The notes under the pieces were generated by a model. It made no database searches, was not told the origin of the DNA, and saw nothing but the letters and a program-made list of their open reading frames with translations. DNA of 64,000 nt from positions 550,887 to 614,886 of the forward strand of contig NZ_CP031310.1 of assembly GCF_004799665.1 (NCBI RefSeq), in the 5' to 3' direction. This document shows, piece after piece, positions 15,984-23,687 of the stretch. Both the position numbers and the translations under genes were made by a program. Source of the DNA: Halapricum salinum. GTDB lineage: Archaea > Halobacteriota > Halobacteria > Halobacteriales > Haloarculaceae. The stretch's first letter is position 1. Each line of letters starts with the position of its first letter.

Positions 15984-16268
15984 ATGTTCGGCTCCCGTCG
16001 TGGCGAGGATTCGTCGGCGACCTGTCCGGCCTGTGGCGAGGCGGTCGACCGGACGGACGCCCGCGAGTACGACAAGTACGGAAACCGGTGGGAACGGGCC
16101 GAAAAGGAGTTCGAATACCTCTGTAAACCCTGCCATCGAGACCTCTGTCACCAGCCACGCCAGGGGCTGGAAGCGGCGCTGGTCGAGTGTGAGGCCGGCG
16201 ATGCCGACCGCGAAACGTTCCTGACGCAGTTTCTGGAGACGGCGACGGCCGACGAGGCCGAGCGATGA
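15984..16268 (+). CDS. Small zinc-finger protein
   Basis: The 94-aa protein carries CPACGEAVDR (15-24) and CKPCHRDLCH (about 47-56), giving a Cys4 or Cys3His zinc site, then an acidic helical tail. It resembles short haloarchaeal zinc-binding proteins of unknown role. The ATG lies directly after a TTAAAC-containing promoter near 15925. It is followed 72 bp later by the RNase R-like gene on the same strand. Confidence 0.75.
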   Translation: MFGSRRGEDSSATCPACGEAVDRTDAREYDKYGNRWERAEKEFEYLCKPCHRDLCHQPRQGLEAALVECEAGDADRETFLTQFLETATADEAER

Positions 16269-16340
16269 CTCTATCGAACTTCCGGGTGAGCCGGTAGGCC
16301 TGTCGAAACGCCTACCTACGGGGTGGGCGTACGCCTCTGC

Positions 16341-17627
16341 ATGACCGACGACGCGAGCGCGCAAGCCGAGGCCGGGACCGCCGAAGGCCAGGGACCCGTC
16401 GAGATCGACGAGGAGCTGGAGCGACATCTCGAAAACAAACGCGAAGAGCTGTTCGAGAAGTTCGACATCCGCGACGCCTTCCCGCCCGAAGTACTGGAGG
16501 AAGCAGAAGAGCGGACGACTGACGTCCAAGCGGAGATCCAGAGCGAGGTCGACGAACGCACCGACCTCCGGGAGAAGACTGCCTTTACCGTCGACCCGAT
16601 CGACGCCCAGGACTTCGACGACGCCATCTCGATCGACGTTCGCGACGACGAGATCGTCCTCTGGGTCCACATCGCCGACGTCACCCACTACGTCAATCCC
16701 GAAACCGCGATGTGGAAGGAAGCCGTCGAGCGCGGGAACACCGTCTATCTGCCCGCCTACACGATCCACATGCTGCCGCCGATCCTCGCCGAGACGGTCT
16801 GCTCGCTCGTGCCCAACGAGGATCGACTCGCCCACACCGTCGAGATGCACCTCGACCCCGACAACCTGGGCTACGAGAACATCGAGATCTACAAATCCGT
16901 CATCCAGAGCGACGAACGCCTGACCTACACCCAGGCCGAGAACCGTCTGGACGATCCGGACGCCCCGCTGCACGACGAGCTCTCGGCAGTGTGGGAGCTG
17001 GCCGACTCGATGCACGAACAGCGCAAAGAGGACGGCTCGCTCGTGCTGAATCCCAAGCGCGACCGCGCCCACACGATCATCGAGGAGTGCATGCTCAAGG
17101 CCAACAAGGCCGTCACGCACGAACTCATGTGGGACCGCGGCGTCGAAGCGATGTATCGTGTCCATCCCCAGCCCGCGCCCGAGGAGTGGGACGAAGCCCT
17201 CACCGAGATCCAGGACCTCGACGGTGTCTCGATCCCCGGGAGCGCCTGGGACGACCCCCGGAAGGCCGTCAACGCCACCTTAGAGCAGGCCCCGGGTCGA
17301 CAACTGGACAAGATCCAGTGGGCCGTGATGAAGGTCATGCCGCGGGCGAAGTACATGAACGACCCCTTCGGCGGCCACCACGCGCTGAACTTCGAGATCT
17401 ACGGCCACTTCACCTCACCCATCCGTCGCCTGTCGGACCTCATCAACCACTGGATCGTCTACTCCAACGACGTTCCCGAGGACCTGGTCGCGCTGTGTGA
17501 TCGGGCGTCCGAGCGCCAGCAGAAAGCCGAGAAGTGCGAACGTGAGTACAAGCAGTTCCTCGAAGAGGTCGGCCTCAATCCGTCGGCGGTCAACAACCGC
17601 GGGATCGAGGTCGTCGACGAAGAATAA
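16341..17627 (+). CDS. rnr: RNase II/RNase R-family exoribonuclease
   Basis: The 428-aa protein is mostly an RNB catalytic domain. It has the acidic metal-binding cluster TVDPIDAQDFDDAIS (83-97), the HIADVTHYV segment, TVYLPAYTIHMLPP, and the late GHFTSPIRRLSDLINH motif. The usual cold-shock and S1 RNA-binding domains of bacterial RNase R are absent. The shortened form is typical for haloarchaea, which lack an exosome-independent alternative and use an RNase R-like 3'-5' exonuclease. The ATG at 16341 is preferred to an upstream start at 16323 because the acidic N-terminus MTDDASAQ is typical. Confidence 0.92.
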   Translation: MTDDASAQAEAGTAEGQGPVEIDEELERHLENKREELFEKFDIRDAFPPEVLEEAEERTTDVQAEIQSEVDERTDLREKTAFTVDPIDAQDFDDAISIDVRDDEIVLWVHIADVTHYVNPETAMWKEAVERGNTVYLPAYTIHMLPPILAETVCSLVPNEDRLAHTVEMHLDPDNLGYENIEIYKSVIQSDERLTYTQAENRLDDPDAPLHDELSAVWELADSMHEQRKEDGSLVLNPKRDRAHTIIEECMLKANKAVTHELMWDRGVEAMYRVHPQPAPEEWDEALTEIQDLDGVSIPGSAWDDPRKAVNATLEQAPGRQLDKIQWAVMKVMPRAKYMNDPFGGHHALNFEIYGHFTSPIRRLSDLINHWIVYSNDVPEDLVALCDRASERQQKAEKCEREYKQFLEEVGLNPSAVNNRGIEVVDEE

Positions 17628-17838
17628 CGCGACCCACGAGACTCCCTGAGACGCTATTCTCGCCCCGTTTCGCGACGTTCGTATCGTCAGATCCACCCAC
17701 AGTACCCTTGAAAATATTCTCGTATTATTTTCCTATACTATGGTTAGTTATTCTGTGTGTTTTGAGAATTCGTCAGATATGTTCGTTCGACTATCCCGTC
17801 GAAATATTTAATATCGAATTTCACAAACAGTATCGTGA

Positions 17839-17845
17839 GGAGGTG
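17839..17845 (+). promoter_or_regulatory. Strong Shine-Dalgarno of the 17854 gene
   Basis: GGAGGTG lies 8 nt before the ATG at 17854, an unusually complete anti-16S match for this window, where many genes look leaderless. A TATA-like AAATATTTAATATC (about 17803-17816) lies upstream, so the leader is roughly 20-25 nt. Confidence 0.6.
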
Positions 17846-17853
17846 CATCGACC

Positions 17854-18099
17854 ATGGCTACTAGTGACAACGCTGTCGACGCTGTGGAGAATCGCTGGAG
17901 TGACTGCTCGCTATTTGCTGCGATGACCAGATACGACCTGATACTCGCAGTGATCCCGTCGGTATTCGTCGTCTCGATGCTGGTCGGTCACCTGTTGGAC
18001 CTGTCGGCCCAGGCGTCGATCGGCGTCGCGTCACTGCTGGGCGCGTTCGCCGTGGCTGATGCCCTGTTCGTCAATCCGCCCTGTACGGGCGAGCGGTAG
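17854..18099 (+). CDS. Small two-TM membrane protein
   Basis: The 81-aa protein has two hydrophobic segments (about 27-47 and 53-72) separated by a short DLSAQAS turn, with a hydrophilic N-terminus and a short CTGER tail. It resembles short haloarchaeal membrane proteins of unknown role. A strong Shine-Dalgarno and an AT-rich promoter support expression. The 226 bp upstream, after the RNase R gene, hold only this promoter. Confidence 0.7.
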   Translation: MATSDNAVDAVENRWSDCSLFAAMTRYDLILAVIPSVFVVSMLVGHLLDLSAQASIGVASLLGAFAVADALFVNPPCTGER

Positions 18100-18160
18100 C
18101 GGCCACCGGTGCGTTTAGGGGAACTCGGCGAGTAGTGGGGTGTATCGGGTTGAGGAGGGA

Positions 18161-19747
18161 ATGGAACAGCACGAACCGCTCGCACGGCTGACACTGGATA
18201 CGCTCCCGATGAATATCGCCGTCCTCGACGGTGACGGGACGATTCTCTTTACCAACCGGTCCTGGGACGAGTTCGGCGAAGAGAGCGCCGATGCGACGGG
18301 ATCGAACTACTTCGCTGGAATCGACATGGCCGGCGACGAGACGGCGTCGAAAGCAGTCGATGGGATTCGCTCCGTGATGGACGGCGAGCAATCGCTGTTC
18401 AGTCTCGAATACCCCTGTGACACGGCCGACGGCTCGAAGTGGTTCTTGATGCGAGTCGTCCCGCTCAGTGAAGATGGCGAGGAAGTGGTCGTCGCGCACA
18501 CCGATATCACCGAGCGGAAACTGGCGGAGTTACGCGCTCAAGAGCGTGCCAGAGAGCTGCAGGCCGAGCGCCAGCGGCTGGAACATCTCATCAGTCGCGT
18601 CAACGGGCTCGTCAGAGACGTCATGGCCGCGCTGATGGGTGCTGAAACGAGCGACGACGTTCGGACAGCGGTCTGTGAACAGTTCGTGGCCGCCGAGCCA
18701 TACGTCCAGGCGTGGATAGCCGACGTCGACCTGCGGACCGGTGGGCTGGTCGGCGTCGCAGGCGCTCCCGACGCACCGACCGACGTCGAGATCGGCCAGC
18801 AGACGCCGGACGATCCAGTCGCCAGAGCCACCGAAACGACGGAGTTGCAGGTCGTGTCTGCGATGGAAGAGGTGCCCGAATCGAGTGTCCATCAAAAACT
18901 CTGCCCCGACGCGAAGGCGATGGCGGCACTTCCGCTGGTCGCCGACGACTCGCTGTACGGTATTCTGGTCGTCTACGCCGACGAATCCGACGCCTTCGAC
19001 GAGCGCGAGCGGGTGATCCTCGAAGCGCTCGGGCGGACAGTCGCCACCGCGATCAACGCCATCGAGCGCAAGCGCCTGTTGACTGCAGATACTGTCGTCG
19101 AGGTCGAACTGGAGATCGCCGATCGAGGGGCGTTCGTCTTCGATCTCAGCAGAGATCTGGACTGTGAACTCACCTACGGCGGGGCCGTCCCGCAGGACGA
19201 GGACACCTACCTGCTGTTTTTCACAGCGAGCGGGTGTGCTACCCAGGCGTTGCTGGAGCAGGCGAGCGAGTATCCGGAGATCAGTGCGGCCGCACACGTC
19301 TCGGATTTCGAGTCGGGATCGTTCTTCGAGTTCGAGGTGGCCGATCCACCGATCGTCTCGACGCTGGCGTCTCACGGCGGTCGGACCAGATCGATCACCG
19401 TCTCGAAGGGGGTCGCTCGCGTCGAGGCCGAGCTCGCCGGCGACGCCAACGTACGGGCACTGGTCGACGCCCTCTCGGAGACGTTCGAGTCGGTCGAACT
19501 GGTCGCCTACCGCGAGCGCGAGCGGCCCACCCAGACCCGCGAGGAGTTCGTCAGCCAGTTGATGGCCGAGTTGACCGATCGCCAACGGACCGCCCTCCAG
19601 AAAGCATTCGTCGGCGGGTTTTTCGAGTGGCCACGAGCGACTTCGGGCGAGGAACTGGCGGCGTCGATGGACATCTCCCCGTCGACCTACCATCAGCACC
19701 TCCGTGCCGCCCAGCGTAAGCTTGTTACCCAGATTTTCGATGGCTGA
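18161..19747 (+). CDS. PAS-GAF-BAT-HTH regulator (bacterioopsin-activator type)
   Basis: The 528-aa protein has an N-terminal PAS domain (about 10-125, ending VVVAHTDITERKLAE), a coiled-coil, a GAF domain (about 150-305), a BAT/GAF-like domain (about 315-465, ERKRLLTADTVVEVELEIAD) and a C-terminal HTH_10 helix-turn-helix (about 470-525: LTDRQRTALQKAFVGGFFEWPR ... MDISPSTYHQHLRAAQRKL). This is the haloarchaeal bacterioopsin-activator family, thought to tune transcription to light, oxygen or redox. Target genes cannot be read, but phytoene synthase lies next downstream. The ATG at 18161 follows GGAGG very closely (2 nt); a GTG at 18140 is an alternative. A palindromic array begins 3 nt after the stop. 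Confidence 0.9.
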   Translation: MEQHEPLARLTLDTLPMNIAVLDGDGTILFTNRSWDEFGEESADATGSNYFAGIDMAGDETASKAVDGIRSVMDGEQSLFSLEYPCDTADGSKWFLMRVVPLSEDGEEVVVAHTDITERKLAELRAQERARELQAERQRLEHLISRVNGLVRDVMAALMGAETSDDVRTAVCEQFVAAEPYVQAWIADVDLRTGGLVGVAGAPDAPTDVEIGQQTPDDPVARATETTELQVVSAMEEVPESSVHQKLCPDAKAMAALPLVADDSLYGILVVYADESDAFDERERVILEALGRTVATAINAIERKRLLTADTVVEVELEIADRGAFVFDLSRDLDCELTYGGAVPQDEDTYLLFFTASGCATQALLEQASEYPEISAAAHVSDFESGSFFEFEVADPPIVSTLASHGGRTRSITVSKGVARVEAELAGDANVRALVDALSETFESVELVAYRERERPTQTREEFVSQLMAELTDRQRTALQKAFVGGFFEWPRATSGEELAASMDISPSTYHQHLRAAQRKLVTQIFDG

Positions 19748-19750
19748 GCT

Positions 19751-19980
19751 GTCGACGGCCGGCTCGCGAACACTCTTGTGTGTGAGTAGTCCGGCCGGGA
19801 GACGTGAGATGTCGACGGCCGGCTCGCGAGCAGTCTCGTCTGCGAGCAGTCCAGCCGGGAGAAGCAGTGTCGACGGCCGGCTCGCGAACACTCTTGTGTG
19901 TGAGTAGTCCGGCCGGGAGACGTGAGCTGTCGACGGCCGGCTCGCGAGCGCGTTTGTGCGCAGCCAGTCCAACCGGAAAA
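19751..19980 (+). repeat. Tandem array of ~60-bp palindromic units, copy 2
   Basis: Four units begin GTCGACGGCCGGCTCGCGA at 19751, 19811, 19869 and 19929 (spacing 60, 58, 60) and end CAGTCCAGCCGGGAG or a close variant. Inner stems differ between units but pair each time: ACAC/GTGT, GCAG/CTGC, ACAC/GTGT, GCGC/GCGC, each around a TCTT-, TCTCGT- or TTT-like loop. Units 1 and 3 are nearly identical over their length. It starts right after the stop of the HTH_10 regulator, in the same orientation. The rest of the 401-bp gap before crtB (19981-20148) holds no recognised gene. Confidence 0.85.
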
Positions 19981-20148
19981 CGACAGTCCGATCCAAACTG
20001 ATGGGGTATCGGACTTATTCTATCAGAGGCCGAAAGGACAGGTATCAGAAATCGCTTCGGGAATCGGGGATGACATAATTGGCGTGATTGATCAGCCCAA
20101 CAATTAACTACGTACGCGACACAGGATAATAGGTATCAACCGACTTCG

Positions 20149-21099
20149 ATGTTAGACGAAACCATCACCACGAGCAAAGAGATCCACAAGCGGACAGGAA
20201 AGACCTTCTACTACGCGACGCGGCTGTTGCCGGAACGGATCCGCCGGGCGACGTACGTCCTCTACGGCTTCTTCCGGGTCGCCGACGAGGTGGTCGACCA
20301 GGCCGACGCGCTGCCGGCCGAGGAGCAGCACGAGCGACTGGAGGACTTTCGGGCGAAAGCGCTGGGCGACCGCGAGGCCGACGACGACGTCCTCACGGCG
20401 TTTCAGTCCCTGCGTGCACAGTCGGACATCGCCGACGACGACGTGAACACGTTCATCGACGCGATGCAACAGGACATCGAGAAAGACCGCTACCGGACCT
20501 ACGAGGAACTGGAGGGGTACATGCGCGGGTCGGCCGTCGCAGTCGGGAACATGATGCTCGACGTCATGGACCCCGAGCAGAAAGACCACGCCAGGCCCCA
20601 CGCCGCCGCGCTCGCGGAAGCGTTCCAGCTGTCGAACTTCCTGCGGGACGTCGGCGAGGACATCACCGAGTACGACCGGATCTACCTCCCACAGGAGACG
20701 CTCGAACAGTTCGGCGCGAGCGAAGACGACATCGTCGAGAAGCGAGCGACCGAGGGGTTCAAGGCTGCCATGCGCGCCGAGATGGCCCGGACCGAACGAC
20801 TCTACCGCGACGGCGTCGCTGGGATCAGATATCTCCCCGACGACTGCCAGTTCGCGGTCCTGTGTTCGGCCGTCCTCTACGCCGAACATCACCGCCAGAT
20901 CAGAGCCATCGACTACGATACGCTGAGCCGAGACGCAAATCTCGGGCGGACGCGCAAACTCTACCTCATCGCCCGGACCTGGTGGCACTGGCGCCAGCAC
21001 CGCGATCCCGAAGCGACGTTCTACGCCGTCAGTGCCGTCCCCGAGGACGCCCCCGCAACCGAGCACCATCACGAGACCGTCACCGACAACGTTGCCTAG
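20149..21099 (+). CDS. crtB: Phytoene synthase
   Basis: The 316-aa protein is a trans-isoprenyl diphosphate synthase head-to-head type (squalene/phytoene synthase). It condenses two geranylgeranyl diphosphates to phytoene, the first step toward bacterioruberin and retinal. Both Asp-rich substrate motifs are present: DEVVDQAD (about 45-52) and DVGEDITEYDRIYLP (about 166-180), with the core AEAFQLSNFLRDVGED. In haloarchaea the next genes are often other crt genes, but here an r-protein gene follows on the other strand. The ATG at 20149 begins the conserved MLDETITTSKEIH. Confidence 0.93.
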   Translation: MLDETITTSKEIHKRTGKTFYYATRLLPERIRRATYVLYGFFRVADEVVDQADALPAEEQHERLEDFRAKALGDREADDDVLTAFQSLRAQSDIADDDVNTFIDAMQQDIEKDRYRTYEELEGYMRGSAVAVGNMMLDVMDPEQKDHARPHAAALAEAFQLSNFLRDVGEDITEYDRIYLPQETLEQFGASEDDIVEKRATEGFKAAMRAEMARTERLYRDGVAGIRYLPDDCQFAVLCSAVLYAEHHRQIRAIDYDTLSRDANLGRTRKLYLIARTWWHWRQHRDPEATFYAVSAVPEDAPATEHHHETVTDNVA

Positions 21100-21190
21100 C
21101 TCGTGGACCTGCCATCCGCTTCTCCTTCTGGACAGCAGACGGACGGCTGGCTCCAAAGTGATCGGGTCGACGAAAAGATGTCGAGAGCGG

Positions 21191-21781
21191 TTACTTGCCG
21201 CGGCCGCGACCGCCGTTGTTGCTCGGGCGCGTGTGCTCGGTGCCCTTGCCCTTCTGCTGGAGACCGCGGTTGGACTGGCCGGCGCTGGTCAGCCCGCGAA
21301 GCGCGCGGTTCTCCTGAGCGTCGTCACAGATCCAGTTGAGGTCGTCGTCGTTCTCGATCGCCGGGTGGTTCGGGTCGAGCAGCACGACTTCGAACCACTT
21401 CTGGCTGCCGTCTTCGCCGACCCAGTAGGAGTTGAGCACGCGGAGGTTGCGGTACTTGCGGGTCGCACGTTCCTCGGCGACGCGCTGGAGATTCTTGCGT
21501 CGGGTGATCCGGTTGACGCCCTGTCGTTTCGAGCGGCGGCCGGCCTTGTGCCGGACCTTGCGGGCGCTGCCCTTGCGGACGCTGACCCGCGCGACGACGA
21601 CGCCCTGCTTGGCCTTGTAGCCGAGCGAGCGCGCCTTGTCCAGTCGCGTGGGGCGCTCGACGCGTTCGATCGCGCCCTGCTCGCGCCACTCCTGCAGTCG
21701 CTGCCACTGTAGTTCCGCCACTTTACCGTCGCCCGGGTCCTTCCAGGCCTCCCGGATGTGTGAGTAGAAGCTCTTTGCCAT
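21191..21781 (-). CDS. rpl15e: 50S ribosomal protein L15e
   Basis: The 196-aa protein starts MAKSFYSHIREAWKDP and has the L15e signature RPTRLDKARSLGYKAKQGVVVARVSVRKG, followed by a basic RNA-binding stretch (KAGRRSKRQGVNRITRRKNLQ) and YWVGEDGSQKWFEVVLLDPNHPAI. The length is typical of archaeal L15e. Unlike its neighbours it is basic, as expected for a ribosomal protein. The ATG at 21779-21781 was chosen over a longer frame because the family begins MAKS. Confidence 0.97.
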   Translation of the reverse strand: MAKSFYSHIREAWKDPGDGKVAELQWQRLQEWREQGAIERVERPTRLDKARSLGYKAKQGVVVARVSVRKGSARKVRHKAGRRSKRQGVNRITRRKNLQRVAEERATRKYRNLRVLNSYWVGEDGSQKWFEVVLLDPNHPAIENDDDLNWICDDAQENRALRGLTSAGQSNRGLQQKGKGTEHTRPSNNGGRGRGK

Positions 21782-21840
21782 GATTTCACCGCGGGCGTCG
21801 AGTGGTTCAGTCGGTCGCCCGACCACATTCCAGCCTGAGC

Positions 21841-21920
21841 GGAGCGATCACGCTCCGTGCAGGTGCCCGCTGGAGCCCGCCACCAGCGAGTTATCGAGTC
21901 TTCTGCGTTGGCGAGTTTAA
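21841..21920 (-). promoter_or_regulatory. L15e promoter and structured leader
   Basis: On the minus strand a TATA-like CCTTAAAC (about 21915-21921) would start transcription near 21890, leaving a leader of about 100 nt before the ATG at 21781. That leader contains two short hairpins: GCTGG/CCAGC (21869-21887) and GGAGCG/CGCTCC with a 4-nt loop (21841-21856). A long structured leader is unusual in a window where most starts are close to the promoter. Confidence 0.45.
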
Positions 21921-21935
21921 GGGCTTCGAACTGAG

Positions 21936-22715
21936 TTACAGGTCGTTCGCGAGCGTCGACTCCGCGACGTCGACGACATCACCGTCGGCAGTCCCGATGG
22001 CCTCGTTGTTCGCGACGAGGCTCTCGGGGACGTGGGCGTCCGACCCGCGGACGAACTGGACATCGTAGCTCGAAAGCACCTCGCGGAACTCGGATCCGGG
22101 ATGGAACTGACCGTAGTCCTCGTGATAGCGGCCGGCGTTCAGTTCCGTCACCGTCCGGGAGCCCTCGAGCGCCTCGCCGATCCGATGGTAGTGTTCGTCG
22201 GTGAACAGCCCTCGAAGAGCCTCGTTTCGCTGCGGGAGGTCCAGGTGGGCCGCGATCTCAAACAGCTCGGAGTCGATCAGCGAGACCAGACGGTCGACGT
22301 AGGTGTCGATCACGGCCTCGCGTTCGCCGCGAGATTTCTCGCCGAAGTAGCGTTCGTCGTGGAGATTCCGGTTCTCGACGGTGTGGACGCTGCCGATCGC
22401 GTAATCGAAGCCCGCTTCGTCGAGAAAGTCGGCGATGGCGTCCTCGTCGGTGGGACGATAATCCATCTCGACAGCGTCGTAGATCGTGATGTCGTGGCGC
22501 TCTCTGAGGGATTCGATCCCGGCTCGGCGACGCTCGTAGGTGAGATCCAGATTGAAGCCGTAGGCCTCCCTGACCTCGGGAAACGGAGAGGTCTGGGTGA
22601 CGTTGCAGTGGTCGGCGAAGCCGATGGCCGCCAGTCCGGCGGCCTCGGCGCCGCTGACCATCTCGGGCATGAGTCGGCCGTCCGAGTAGTTCGAGTGGAC
22701 GTGATAGTCGTGCAT
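21936..22715 (-). CDS. PHP-domain phosphoesterase (histidinol-phosphatase-like)
   Basis: The 259-aa protein is a PHP-fold metal-dependent hydrolase. It has the N-terminal HDYHVHSNYSDG motif (2-13), GFADHCN (about 32-38), the mid GSVHTVEN and late AHLDLP and GSDAHVPESL metal ligands in the usual order. Polymerase-type PHP domains have the same metal site, but this stand-alone length and the GSVH/SDAH spacing fit HisK-like histidinol-phosphate phosphatase or a nucleotide phosphoesterase. No his genes are nearby, so the pathway is open. The ATG at 22713-22715 starts the conserved motif at residue 2. Confidence 0.85.
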   Translation of the reverse strand: MHDYHVHSNYSDGRLMPEMVSGAEAAGLAAIGFADHCNVTQTSPFPEVREAYGFNLDLTYERRRAGIESLRERHDITIYDAVEMDYRPTDEDAIADFLDEAGFDYAIGSVHTVENRNLHDERYFGEKSRGEREAVIDTYVDRLVSLIDSELFEIAAHLDLPQRNEALRGLFTDEHYHRIGEALEGSRTVTELNAGRYHEDYGQFHPGSEFREVLSSYDVQFVRGSDAHVPESLVANNEAIGTADGDVVDVAESTLANDL

Positions 22716-22773
22716 AGCTACTGGTGCTCGGTCGCGGCAAAAACTCGTTTCGGTCGTTCGGACCGCCCGGTTC

Positions 22774-23235
22774 CTATATGGATTCGGCGAGGACGCCGCC
22801 CAGGCCGCCGAAGACAATCGGGAAGACGACTCCGGCAAAGACCATGTCGACGATTTCGAACCAGCGTGAGTCGATGATCAGAACGGTGGTCAGCCCCGCC
22901 ATGAGGGCGTACCCCACCGCGACCGTCGTACCGTGTTTGAACCCCGTCGCCGGGTCGCCAGCAGTGCCGGGCGCGACGGACATTCCGCCGATTACGAGCA
23001 ACCCGGCCGGGATGACCACCAGCCAGCTAATACCGGTCGCGAGCGCGCCAGAGTGTAAGTAGATGAATGCGGCCAGTGTCCCCTCGAACGGTGCGATTCG
23101 GAAGAGCAATCCGATGCCGACATCGATAGCCAAGAGCCCGACCACGAACGTCACCACGAGACCGGTGACCCAGGCGAGAGCACCCGTTGCGATGCTATTT
23201 GATATCGACACGCCGTCAGTTCGACTGTGAGCCAT
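22774..23235 (-). CDS. Four-TM membrane protein of unknown function
   Basis: The 153-aa protein has four or five hydrophobic segments (about 13-40, 50-85, 100-122, 127-150) joined by short loops; one loop carries GTAGDPATGFKHGTTV. No motif indicates function. It is a plain haloarchaeal integral membrane protein. The Ser/Thr-rich N-terminus precedes the first segment without a cleavage signal. Confidence 0.65.
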   Translation of the reverse strand: MAHSRTDGVSISNSIATGALAWVTGLVVTFVVGLLAIDVGIGLLFRIAPFEGTLAAFIYLHSGALATGISWLVVIPAGLLVIGGMSVAPGTAGDPATGFKHGTTVAVGYALMAGLTTVLIIDSRWFEIVDMVFAGVVFPIVFGGLGGVLAESI

Positions 23236-23303
23236 CTGTATTCTCGGCCAACACGAACCTGTTATTAATATGTTCCGTCGTAACGCTCTCCATCACGTGG
23301 GAC

Positions 23304-23654
23304 TCAGATCGACGGTGTCTCGTGCAAGAACGTCTGGACCTCGAACGATCGGCCGTCGGGATCGGTCCCGAAGAAGTTGTAGATCCGGTACTCCTCGTTC
23401 TCGGTCGGTGGCCCCTCGGCGACGTCGTCGAGTCGGTCGTGCCACGCGTCGACCGTTTCGCGGTCGTCGAGGACGACTGTGAGGAGCCCCTCAGTTTCTG
23501 ACGCCTCGCGCTCGCAAAAGCCCACGAGGAGATTGTCGTACTCGAGGATCGTACAGCCGGGTTGTTCGAGCCAGACCGAGAAGTCCAGTCGCTCGGTGTA
23601 GAACTCGACGATCCGCGCTCTGTCTGTGGTCCCGAAGAAGACGATACCGGACAT
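23304..23654 (-). CDS. VOC/glyoxalase-fold protein
   Basis: The 116-aa protein is a single vicinal-oxygen-chelate module: VFFGTTDRARIVEFYTERLDFSVWLEQPGCTILEYDNLLVGFC, then DWHDRLD...YNFFGTDPDGRSFEVQTFL, the usual paired beta-alpha-beta-beta-beta repeats. The terminal Glu in FEVQTF is the common metal ligand position; the first His/Glu ligand is less clear. Substrate is not indicated. It ends 33 bp downstream of the lactate permease start side on the same strand, so it follows the permease in no common operon order but could be co-transcribed upstream of it. Confidence 0.8.
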   Translation of the reverse strand: MSGIVFFGTTDRARIVEFYTERLDFSVWLEQPGCTILEYDNLLVGFCEREASETEGLLTVVLDDRETVDAWHDRLDDVAEGPPTENEEYRIYNFFGTDPDGRSFEVQTFLHETPSI

Positions 23655-23687
23655 ACGACCGAAGAAGCGCGCCGGGTGGAAAAACCC

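Noticed and set aside
18530-19996. 488-codon open frame on the minus strand
   Set aside because: It lies opposite the PAS-GAF-BAT-HTH gene, whose domains are unmistakable. High GC keeps the antisense frame open, and the 60-bp array adds open repeats.
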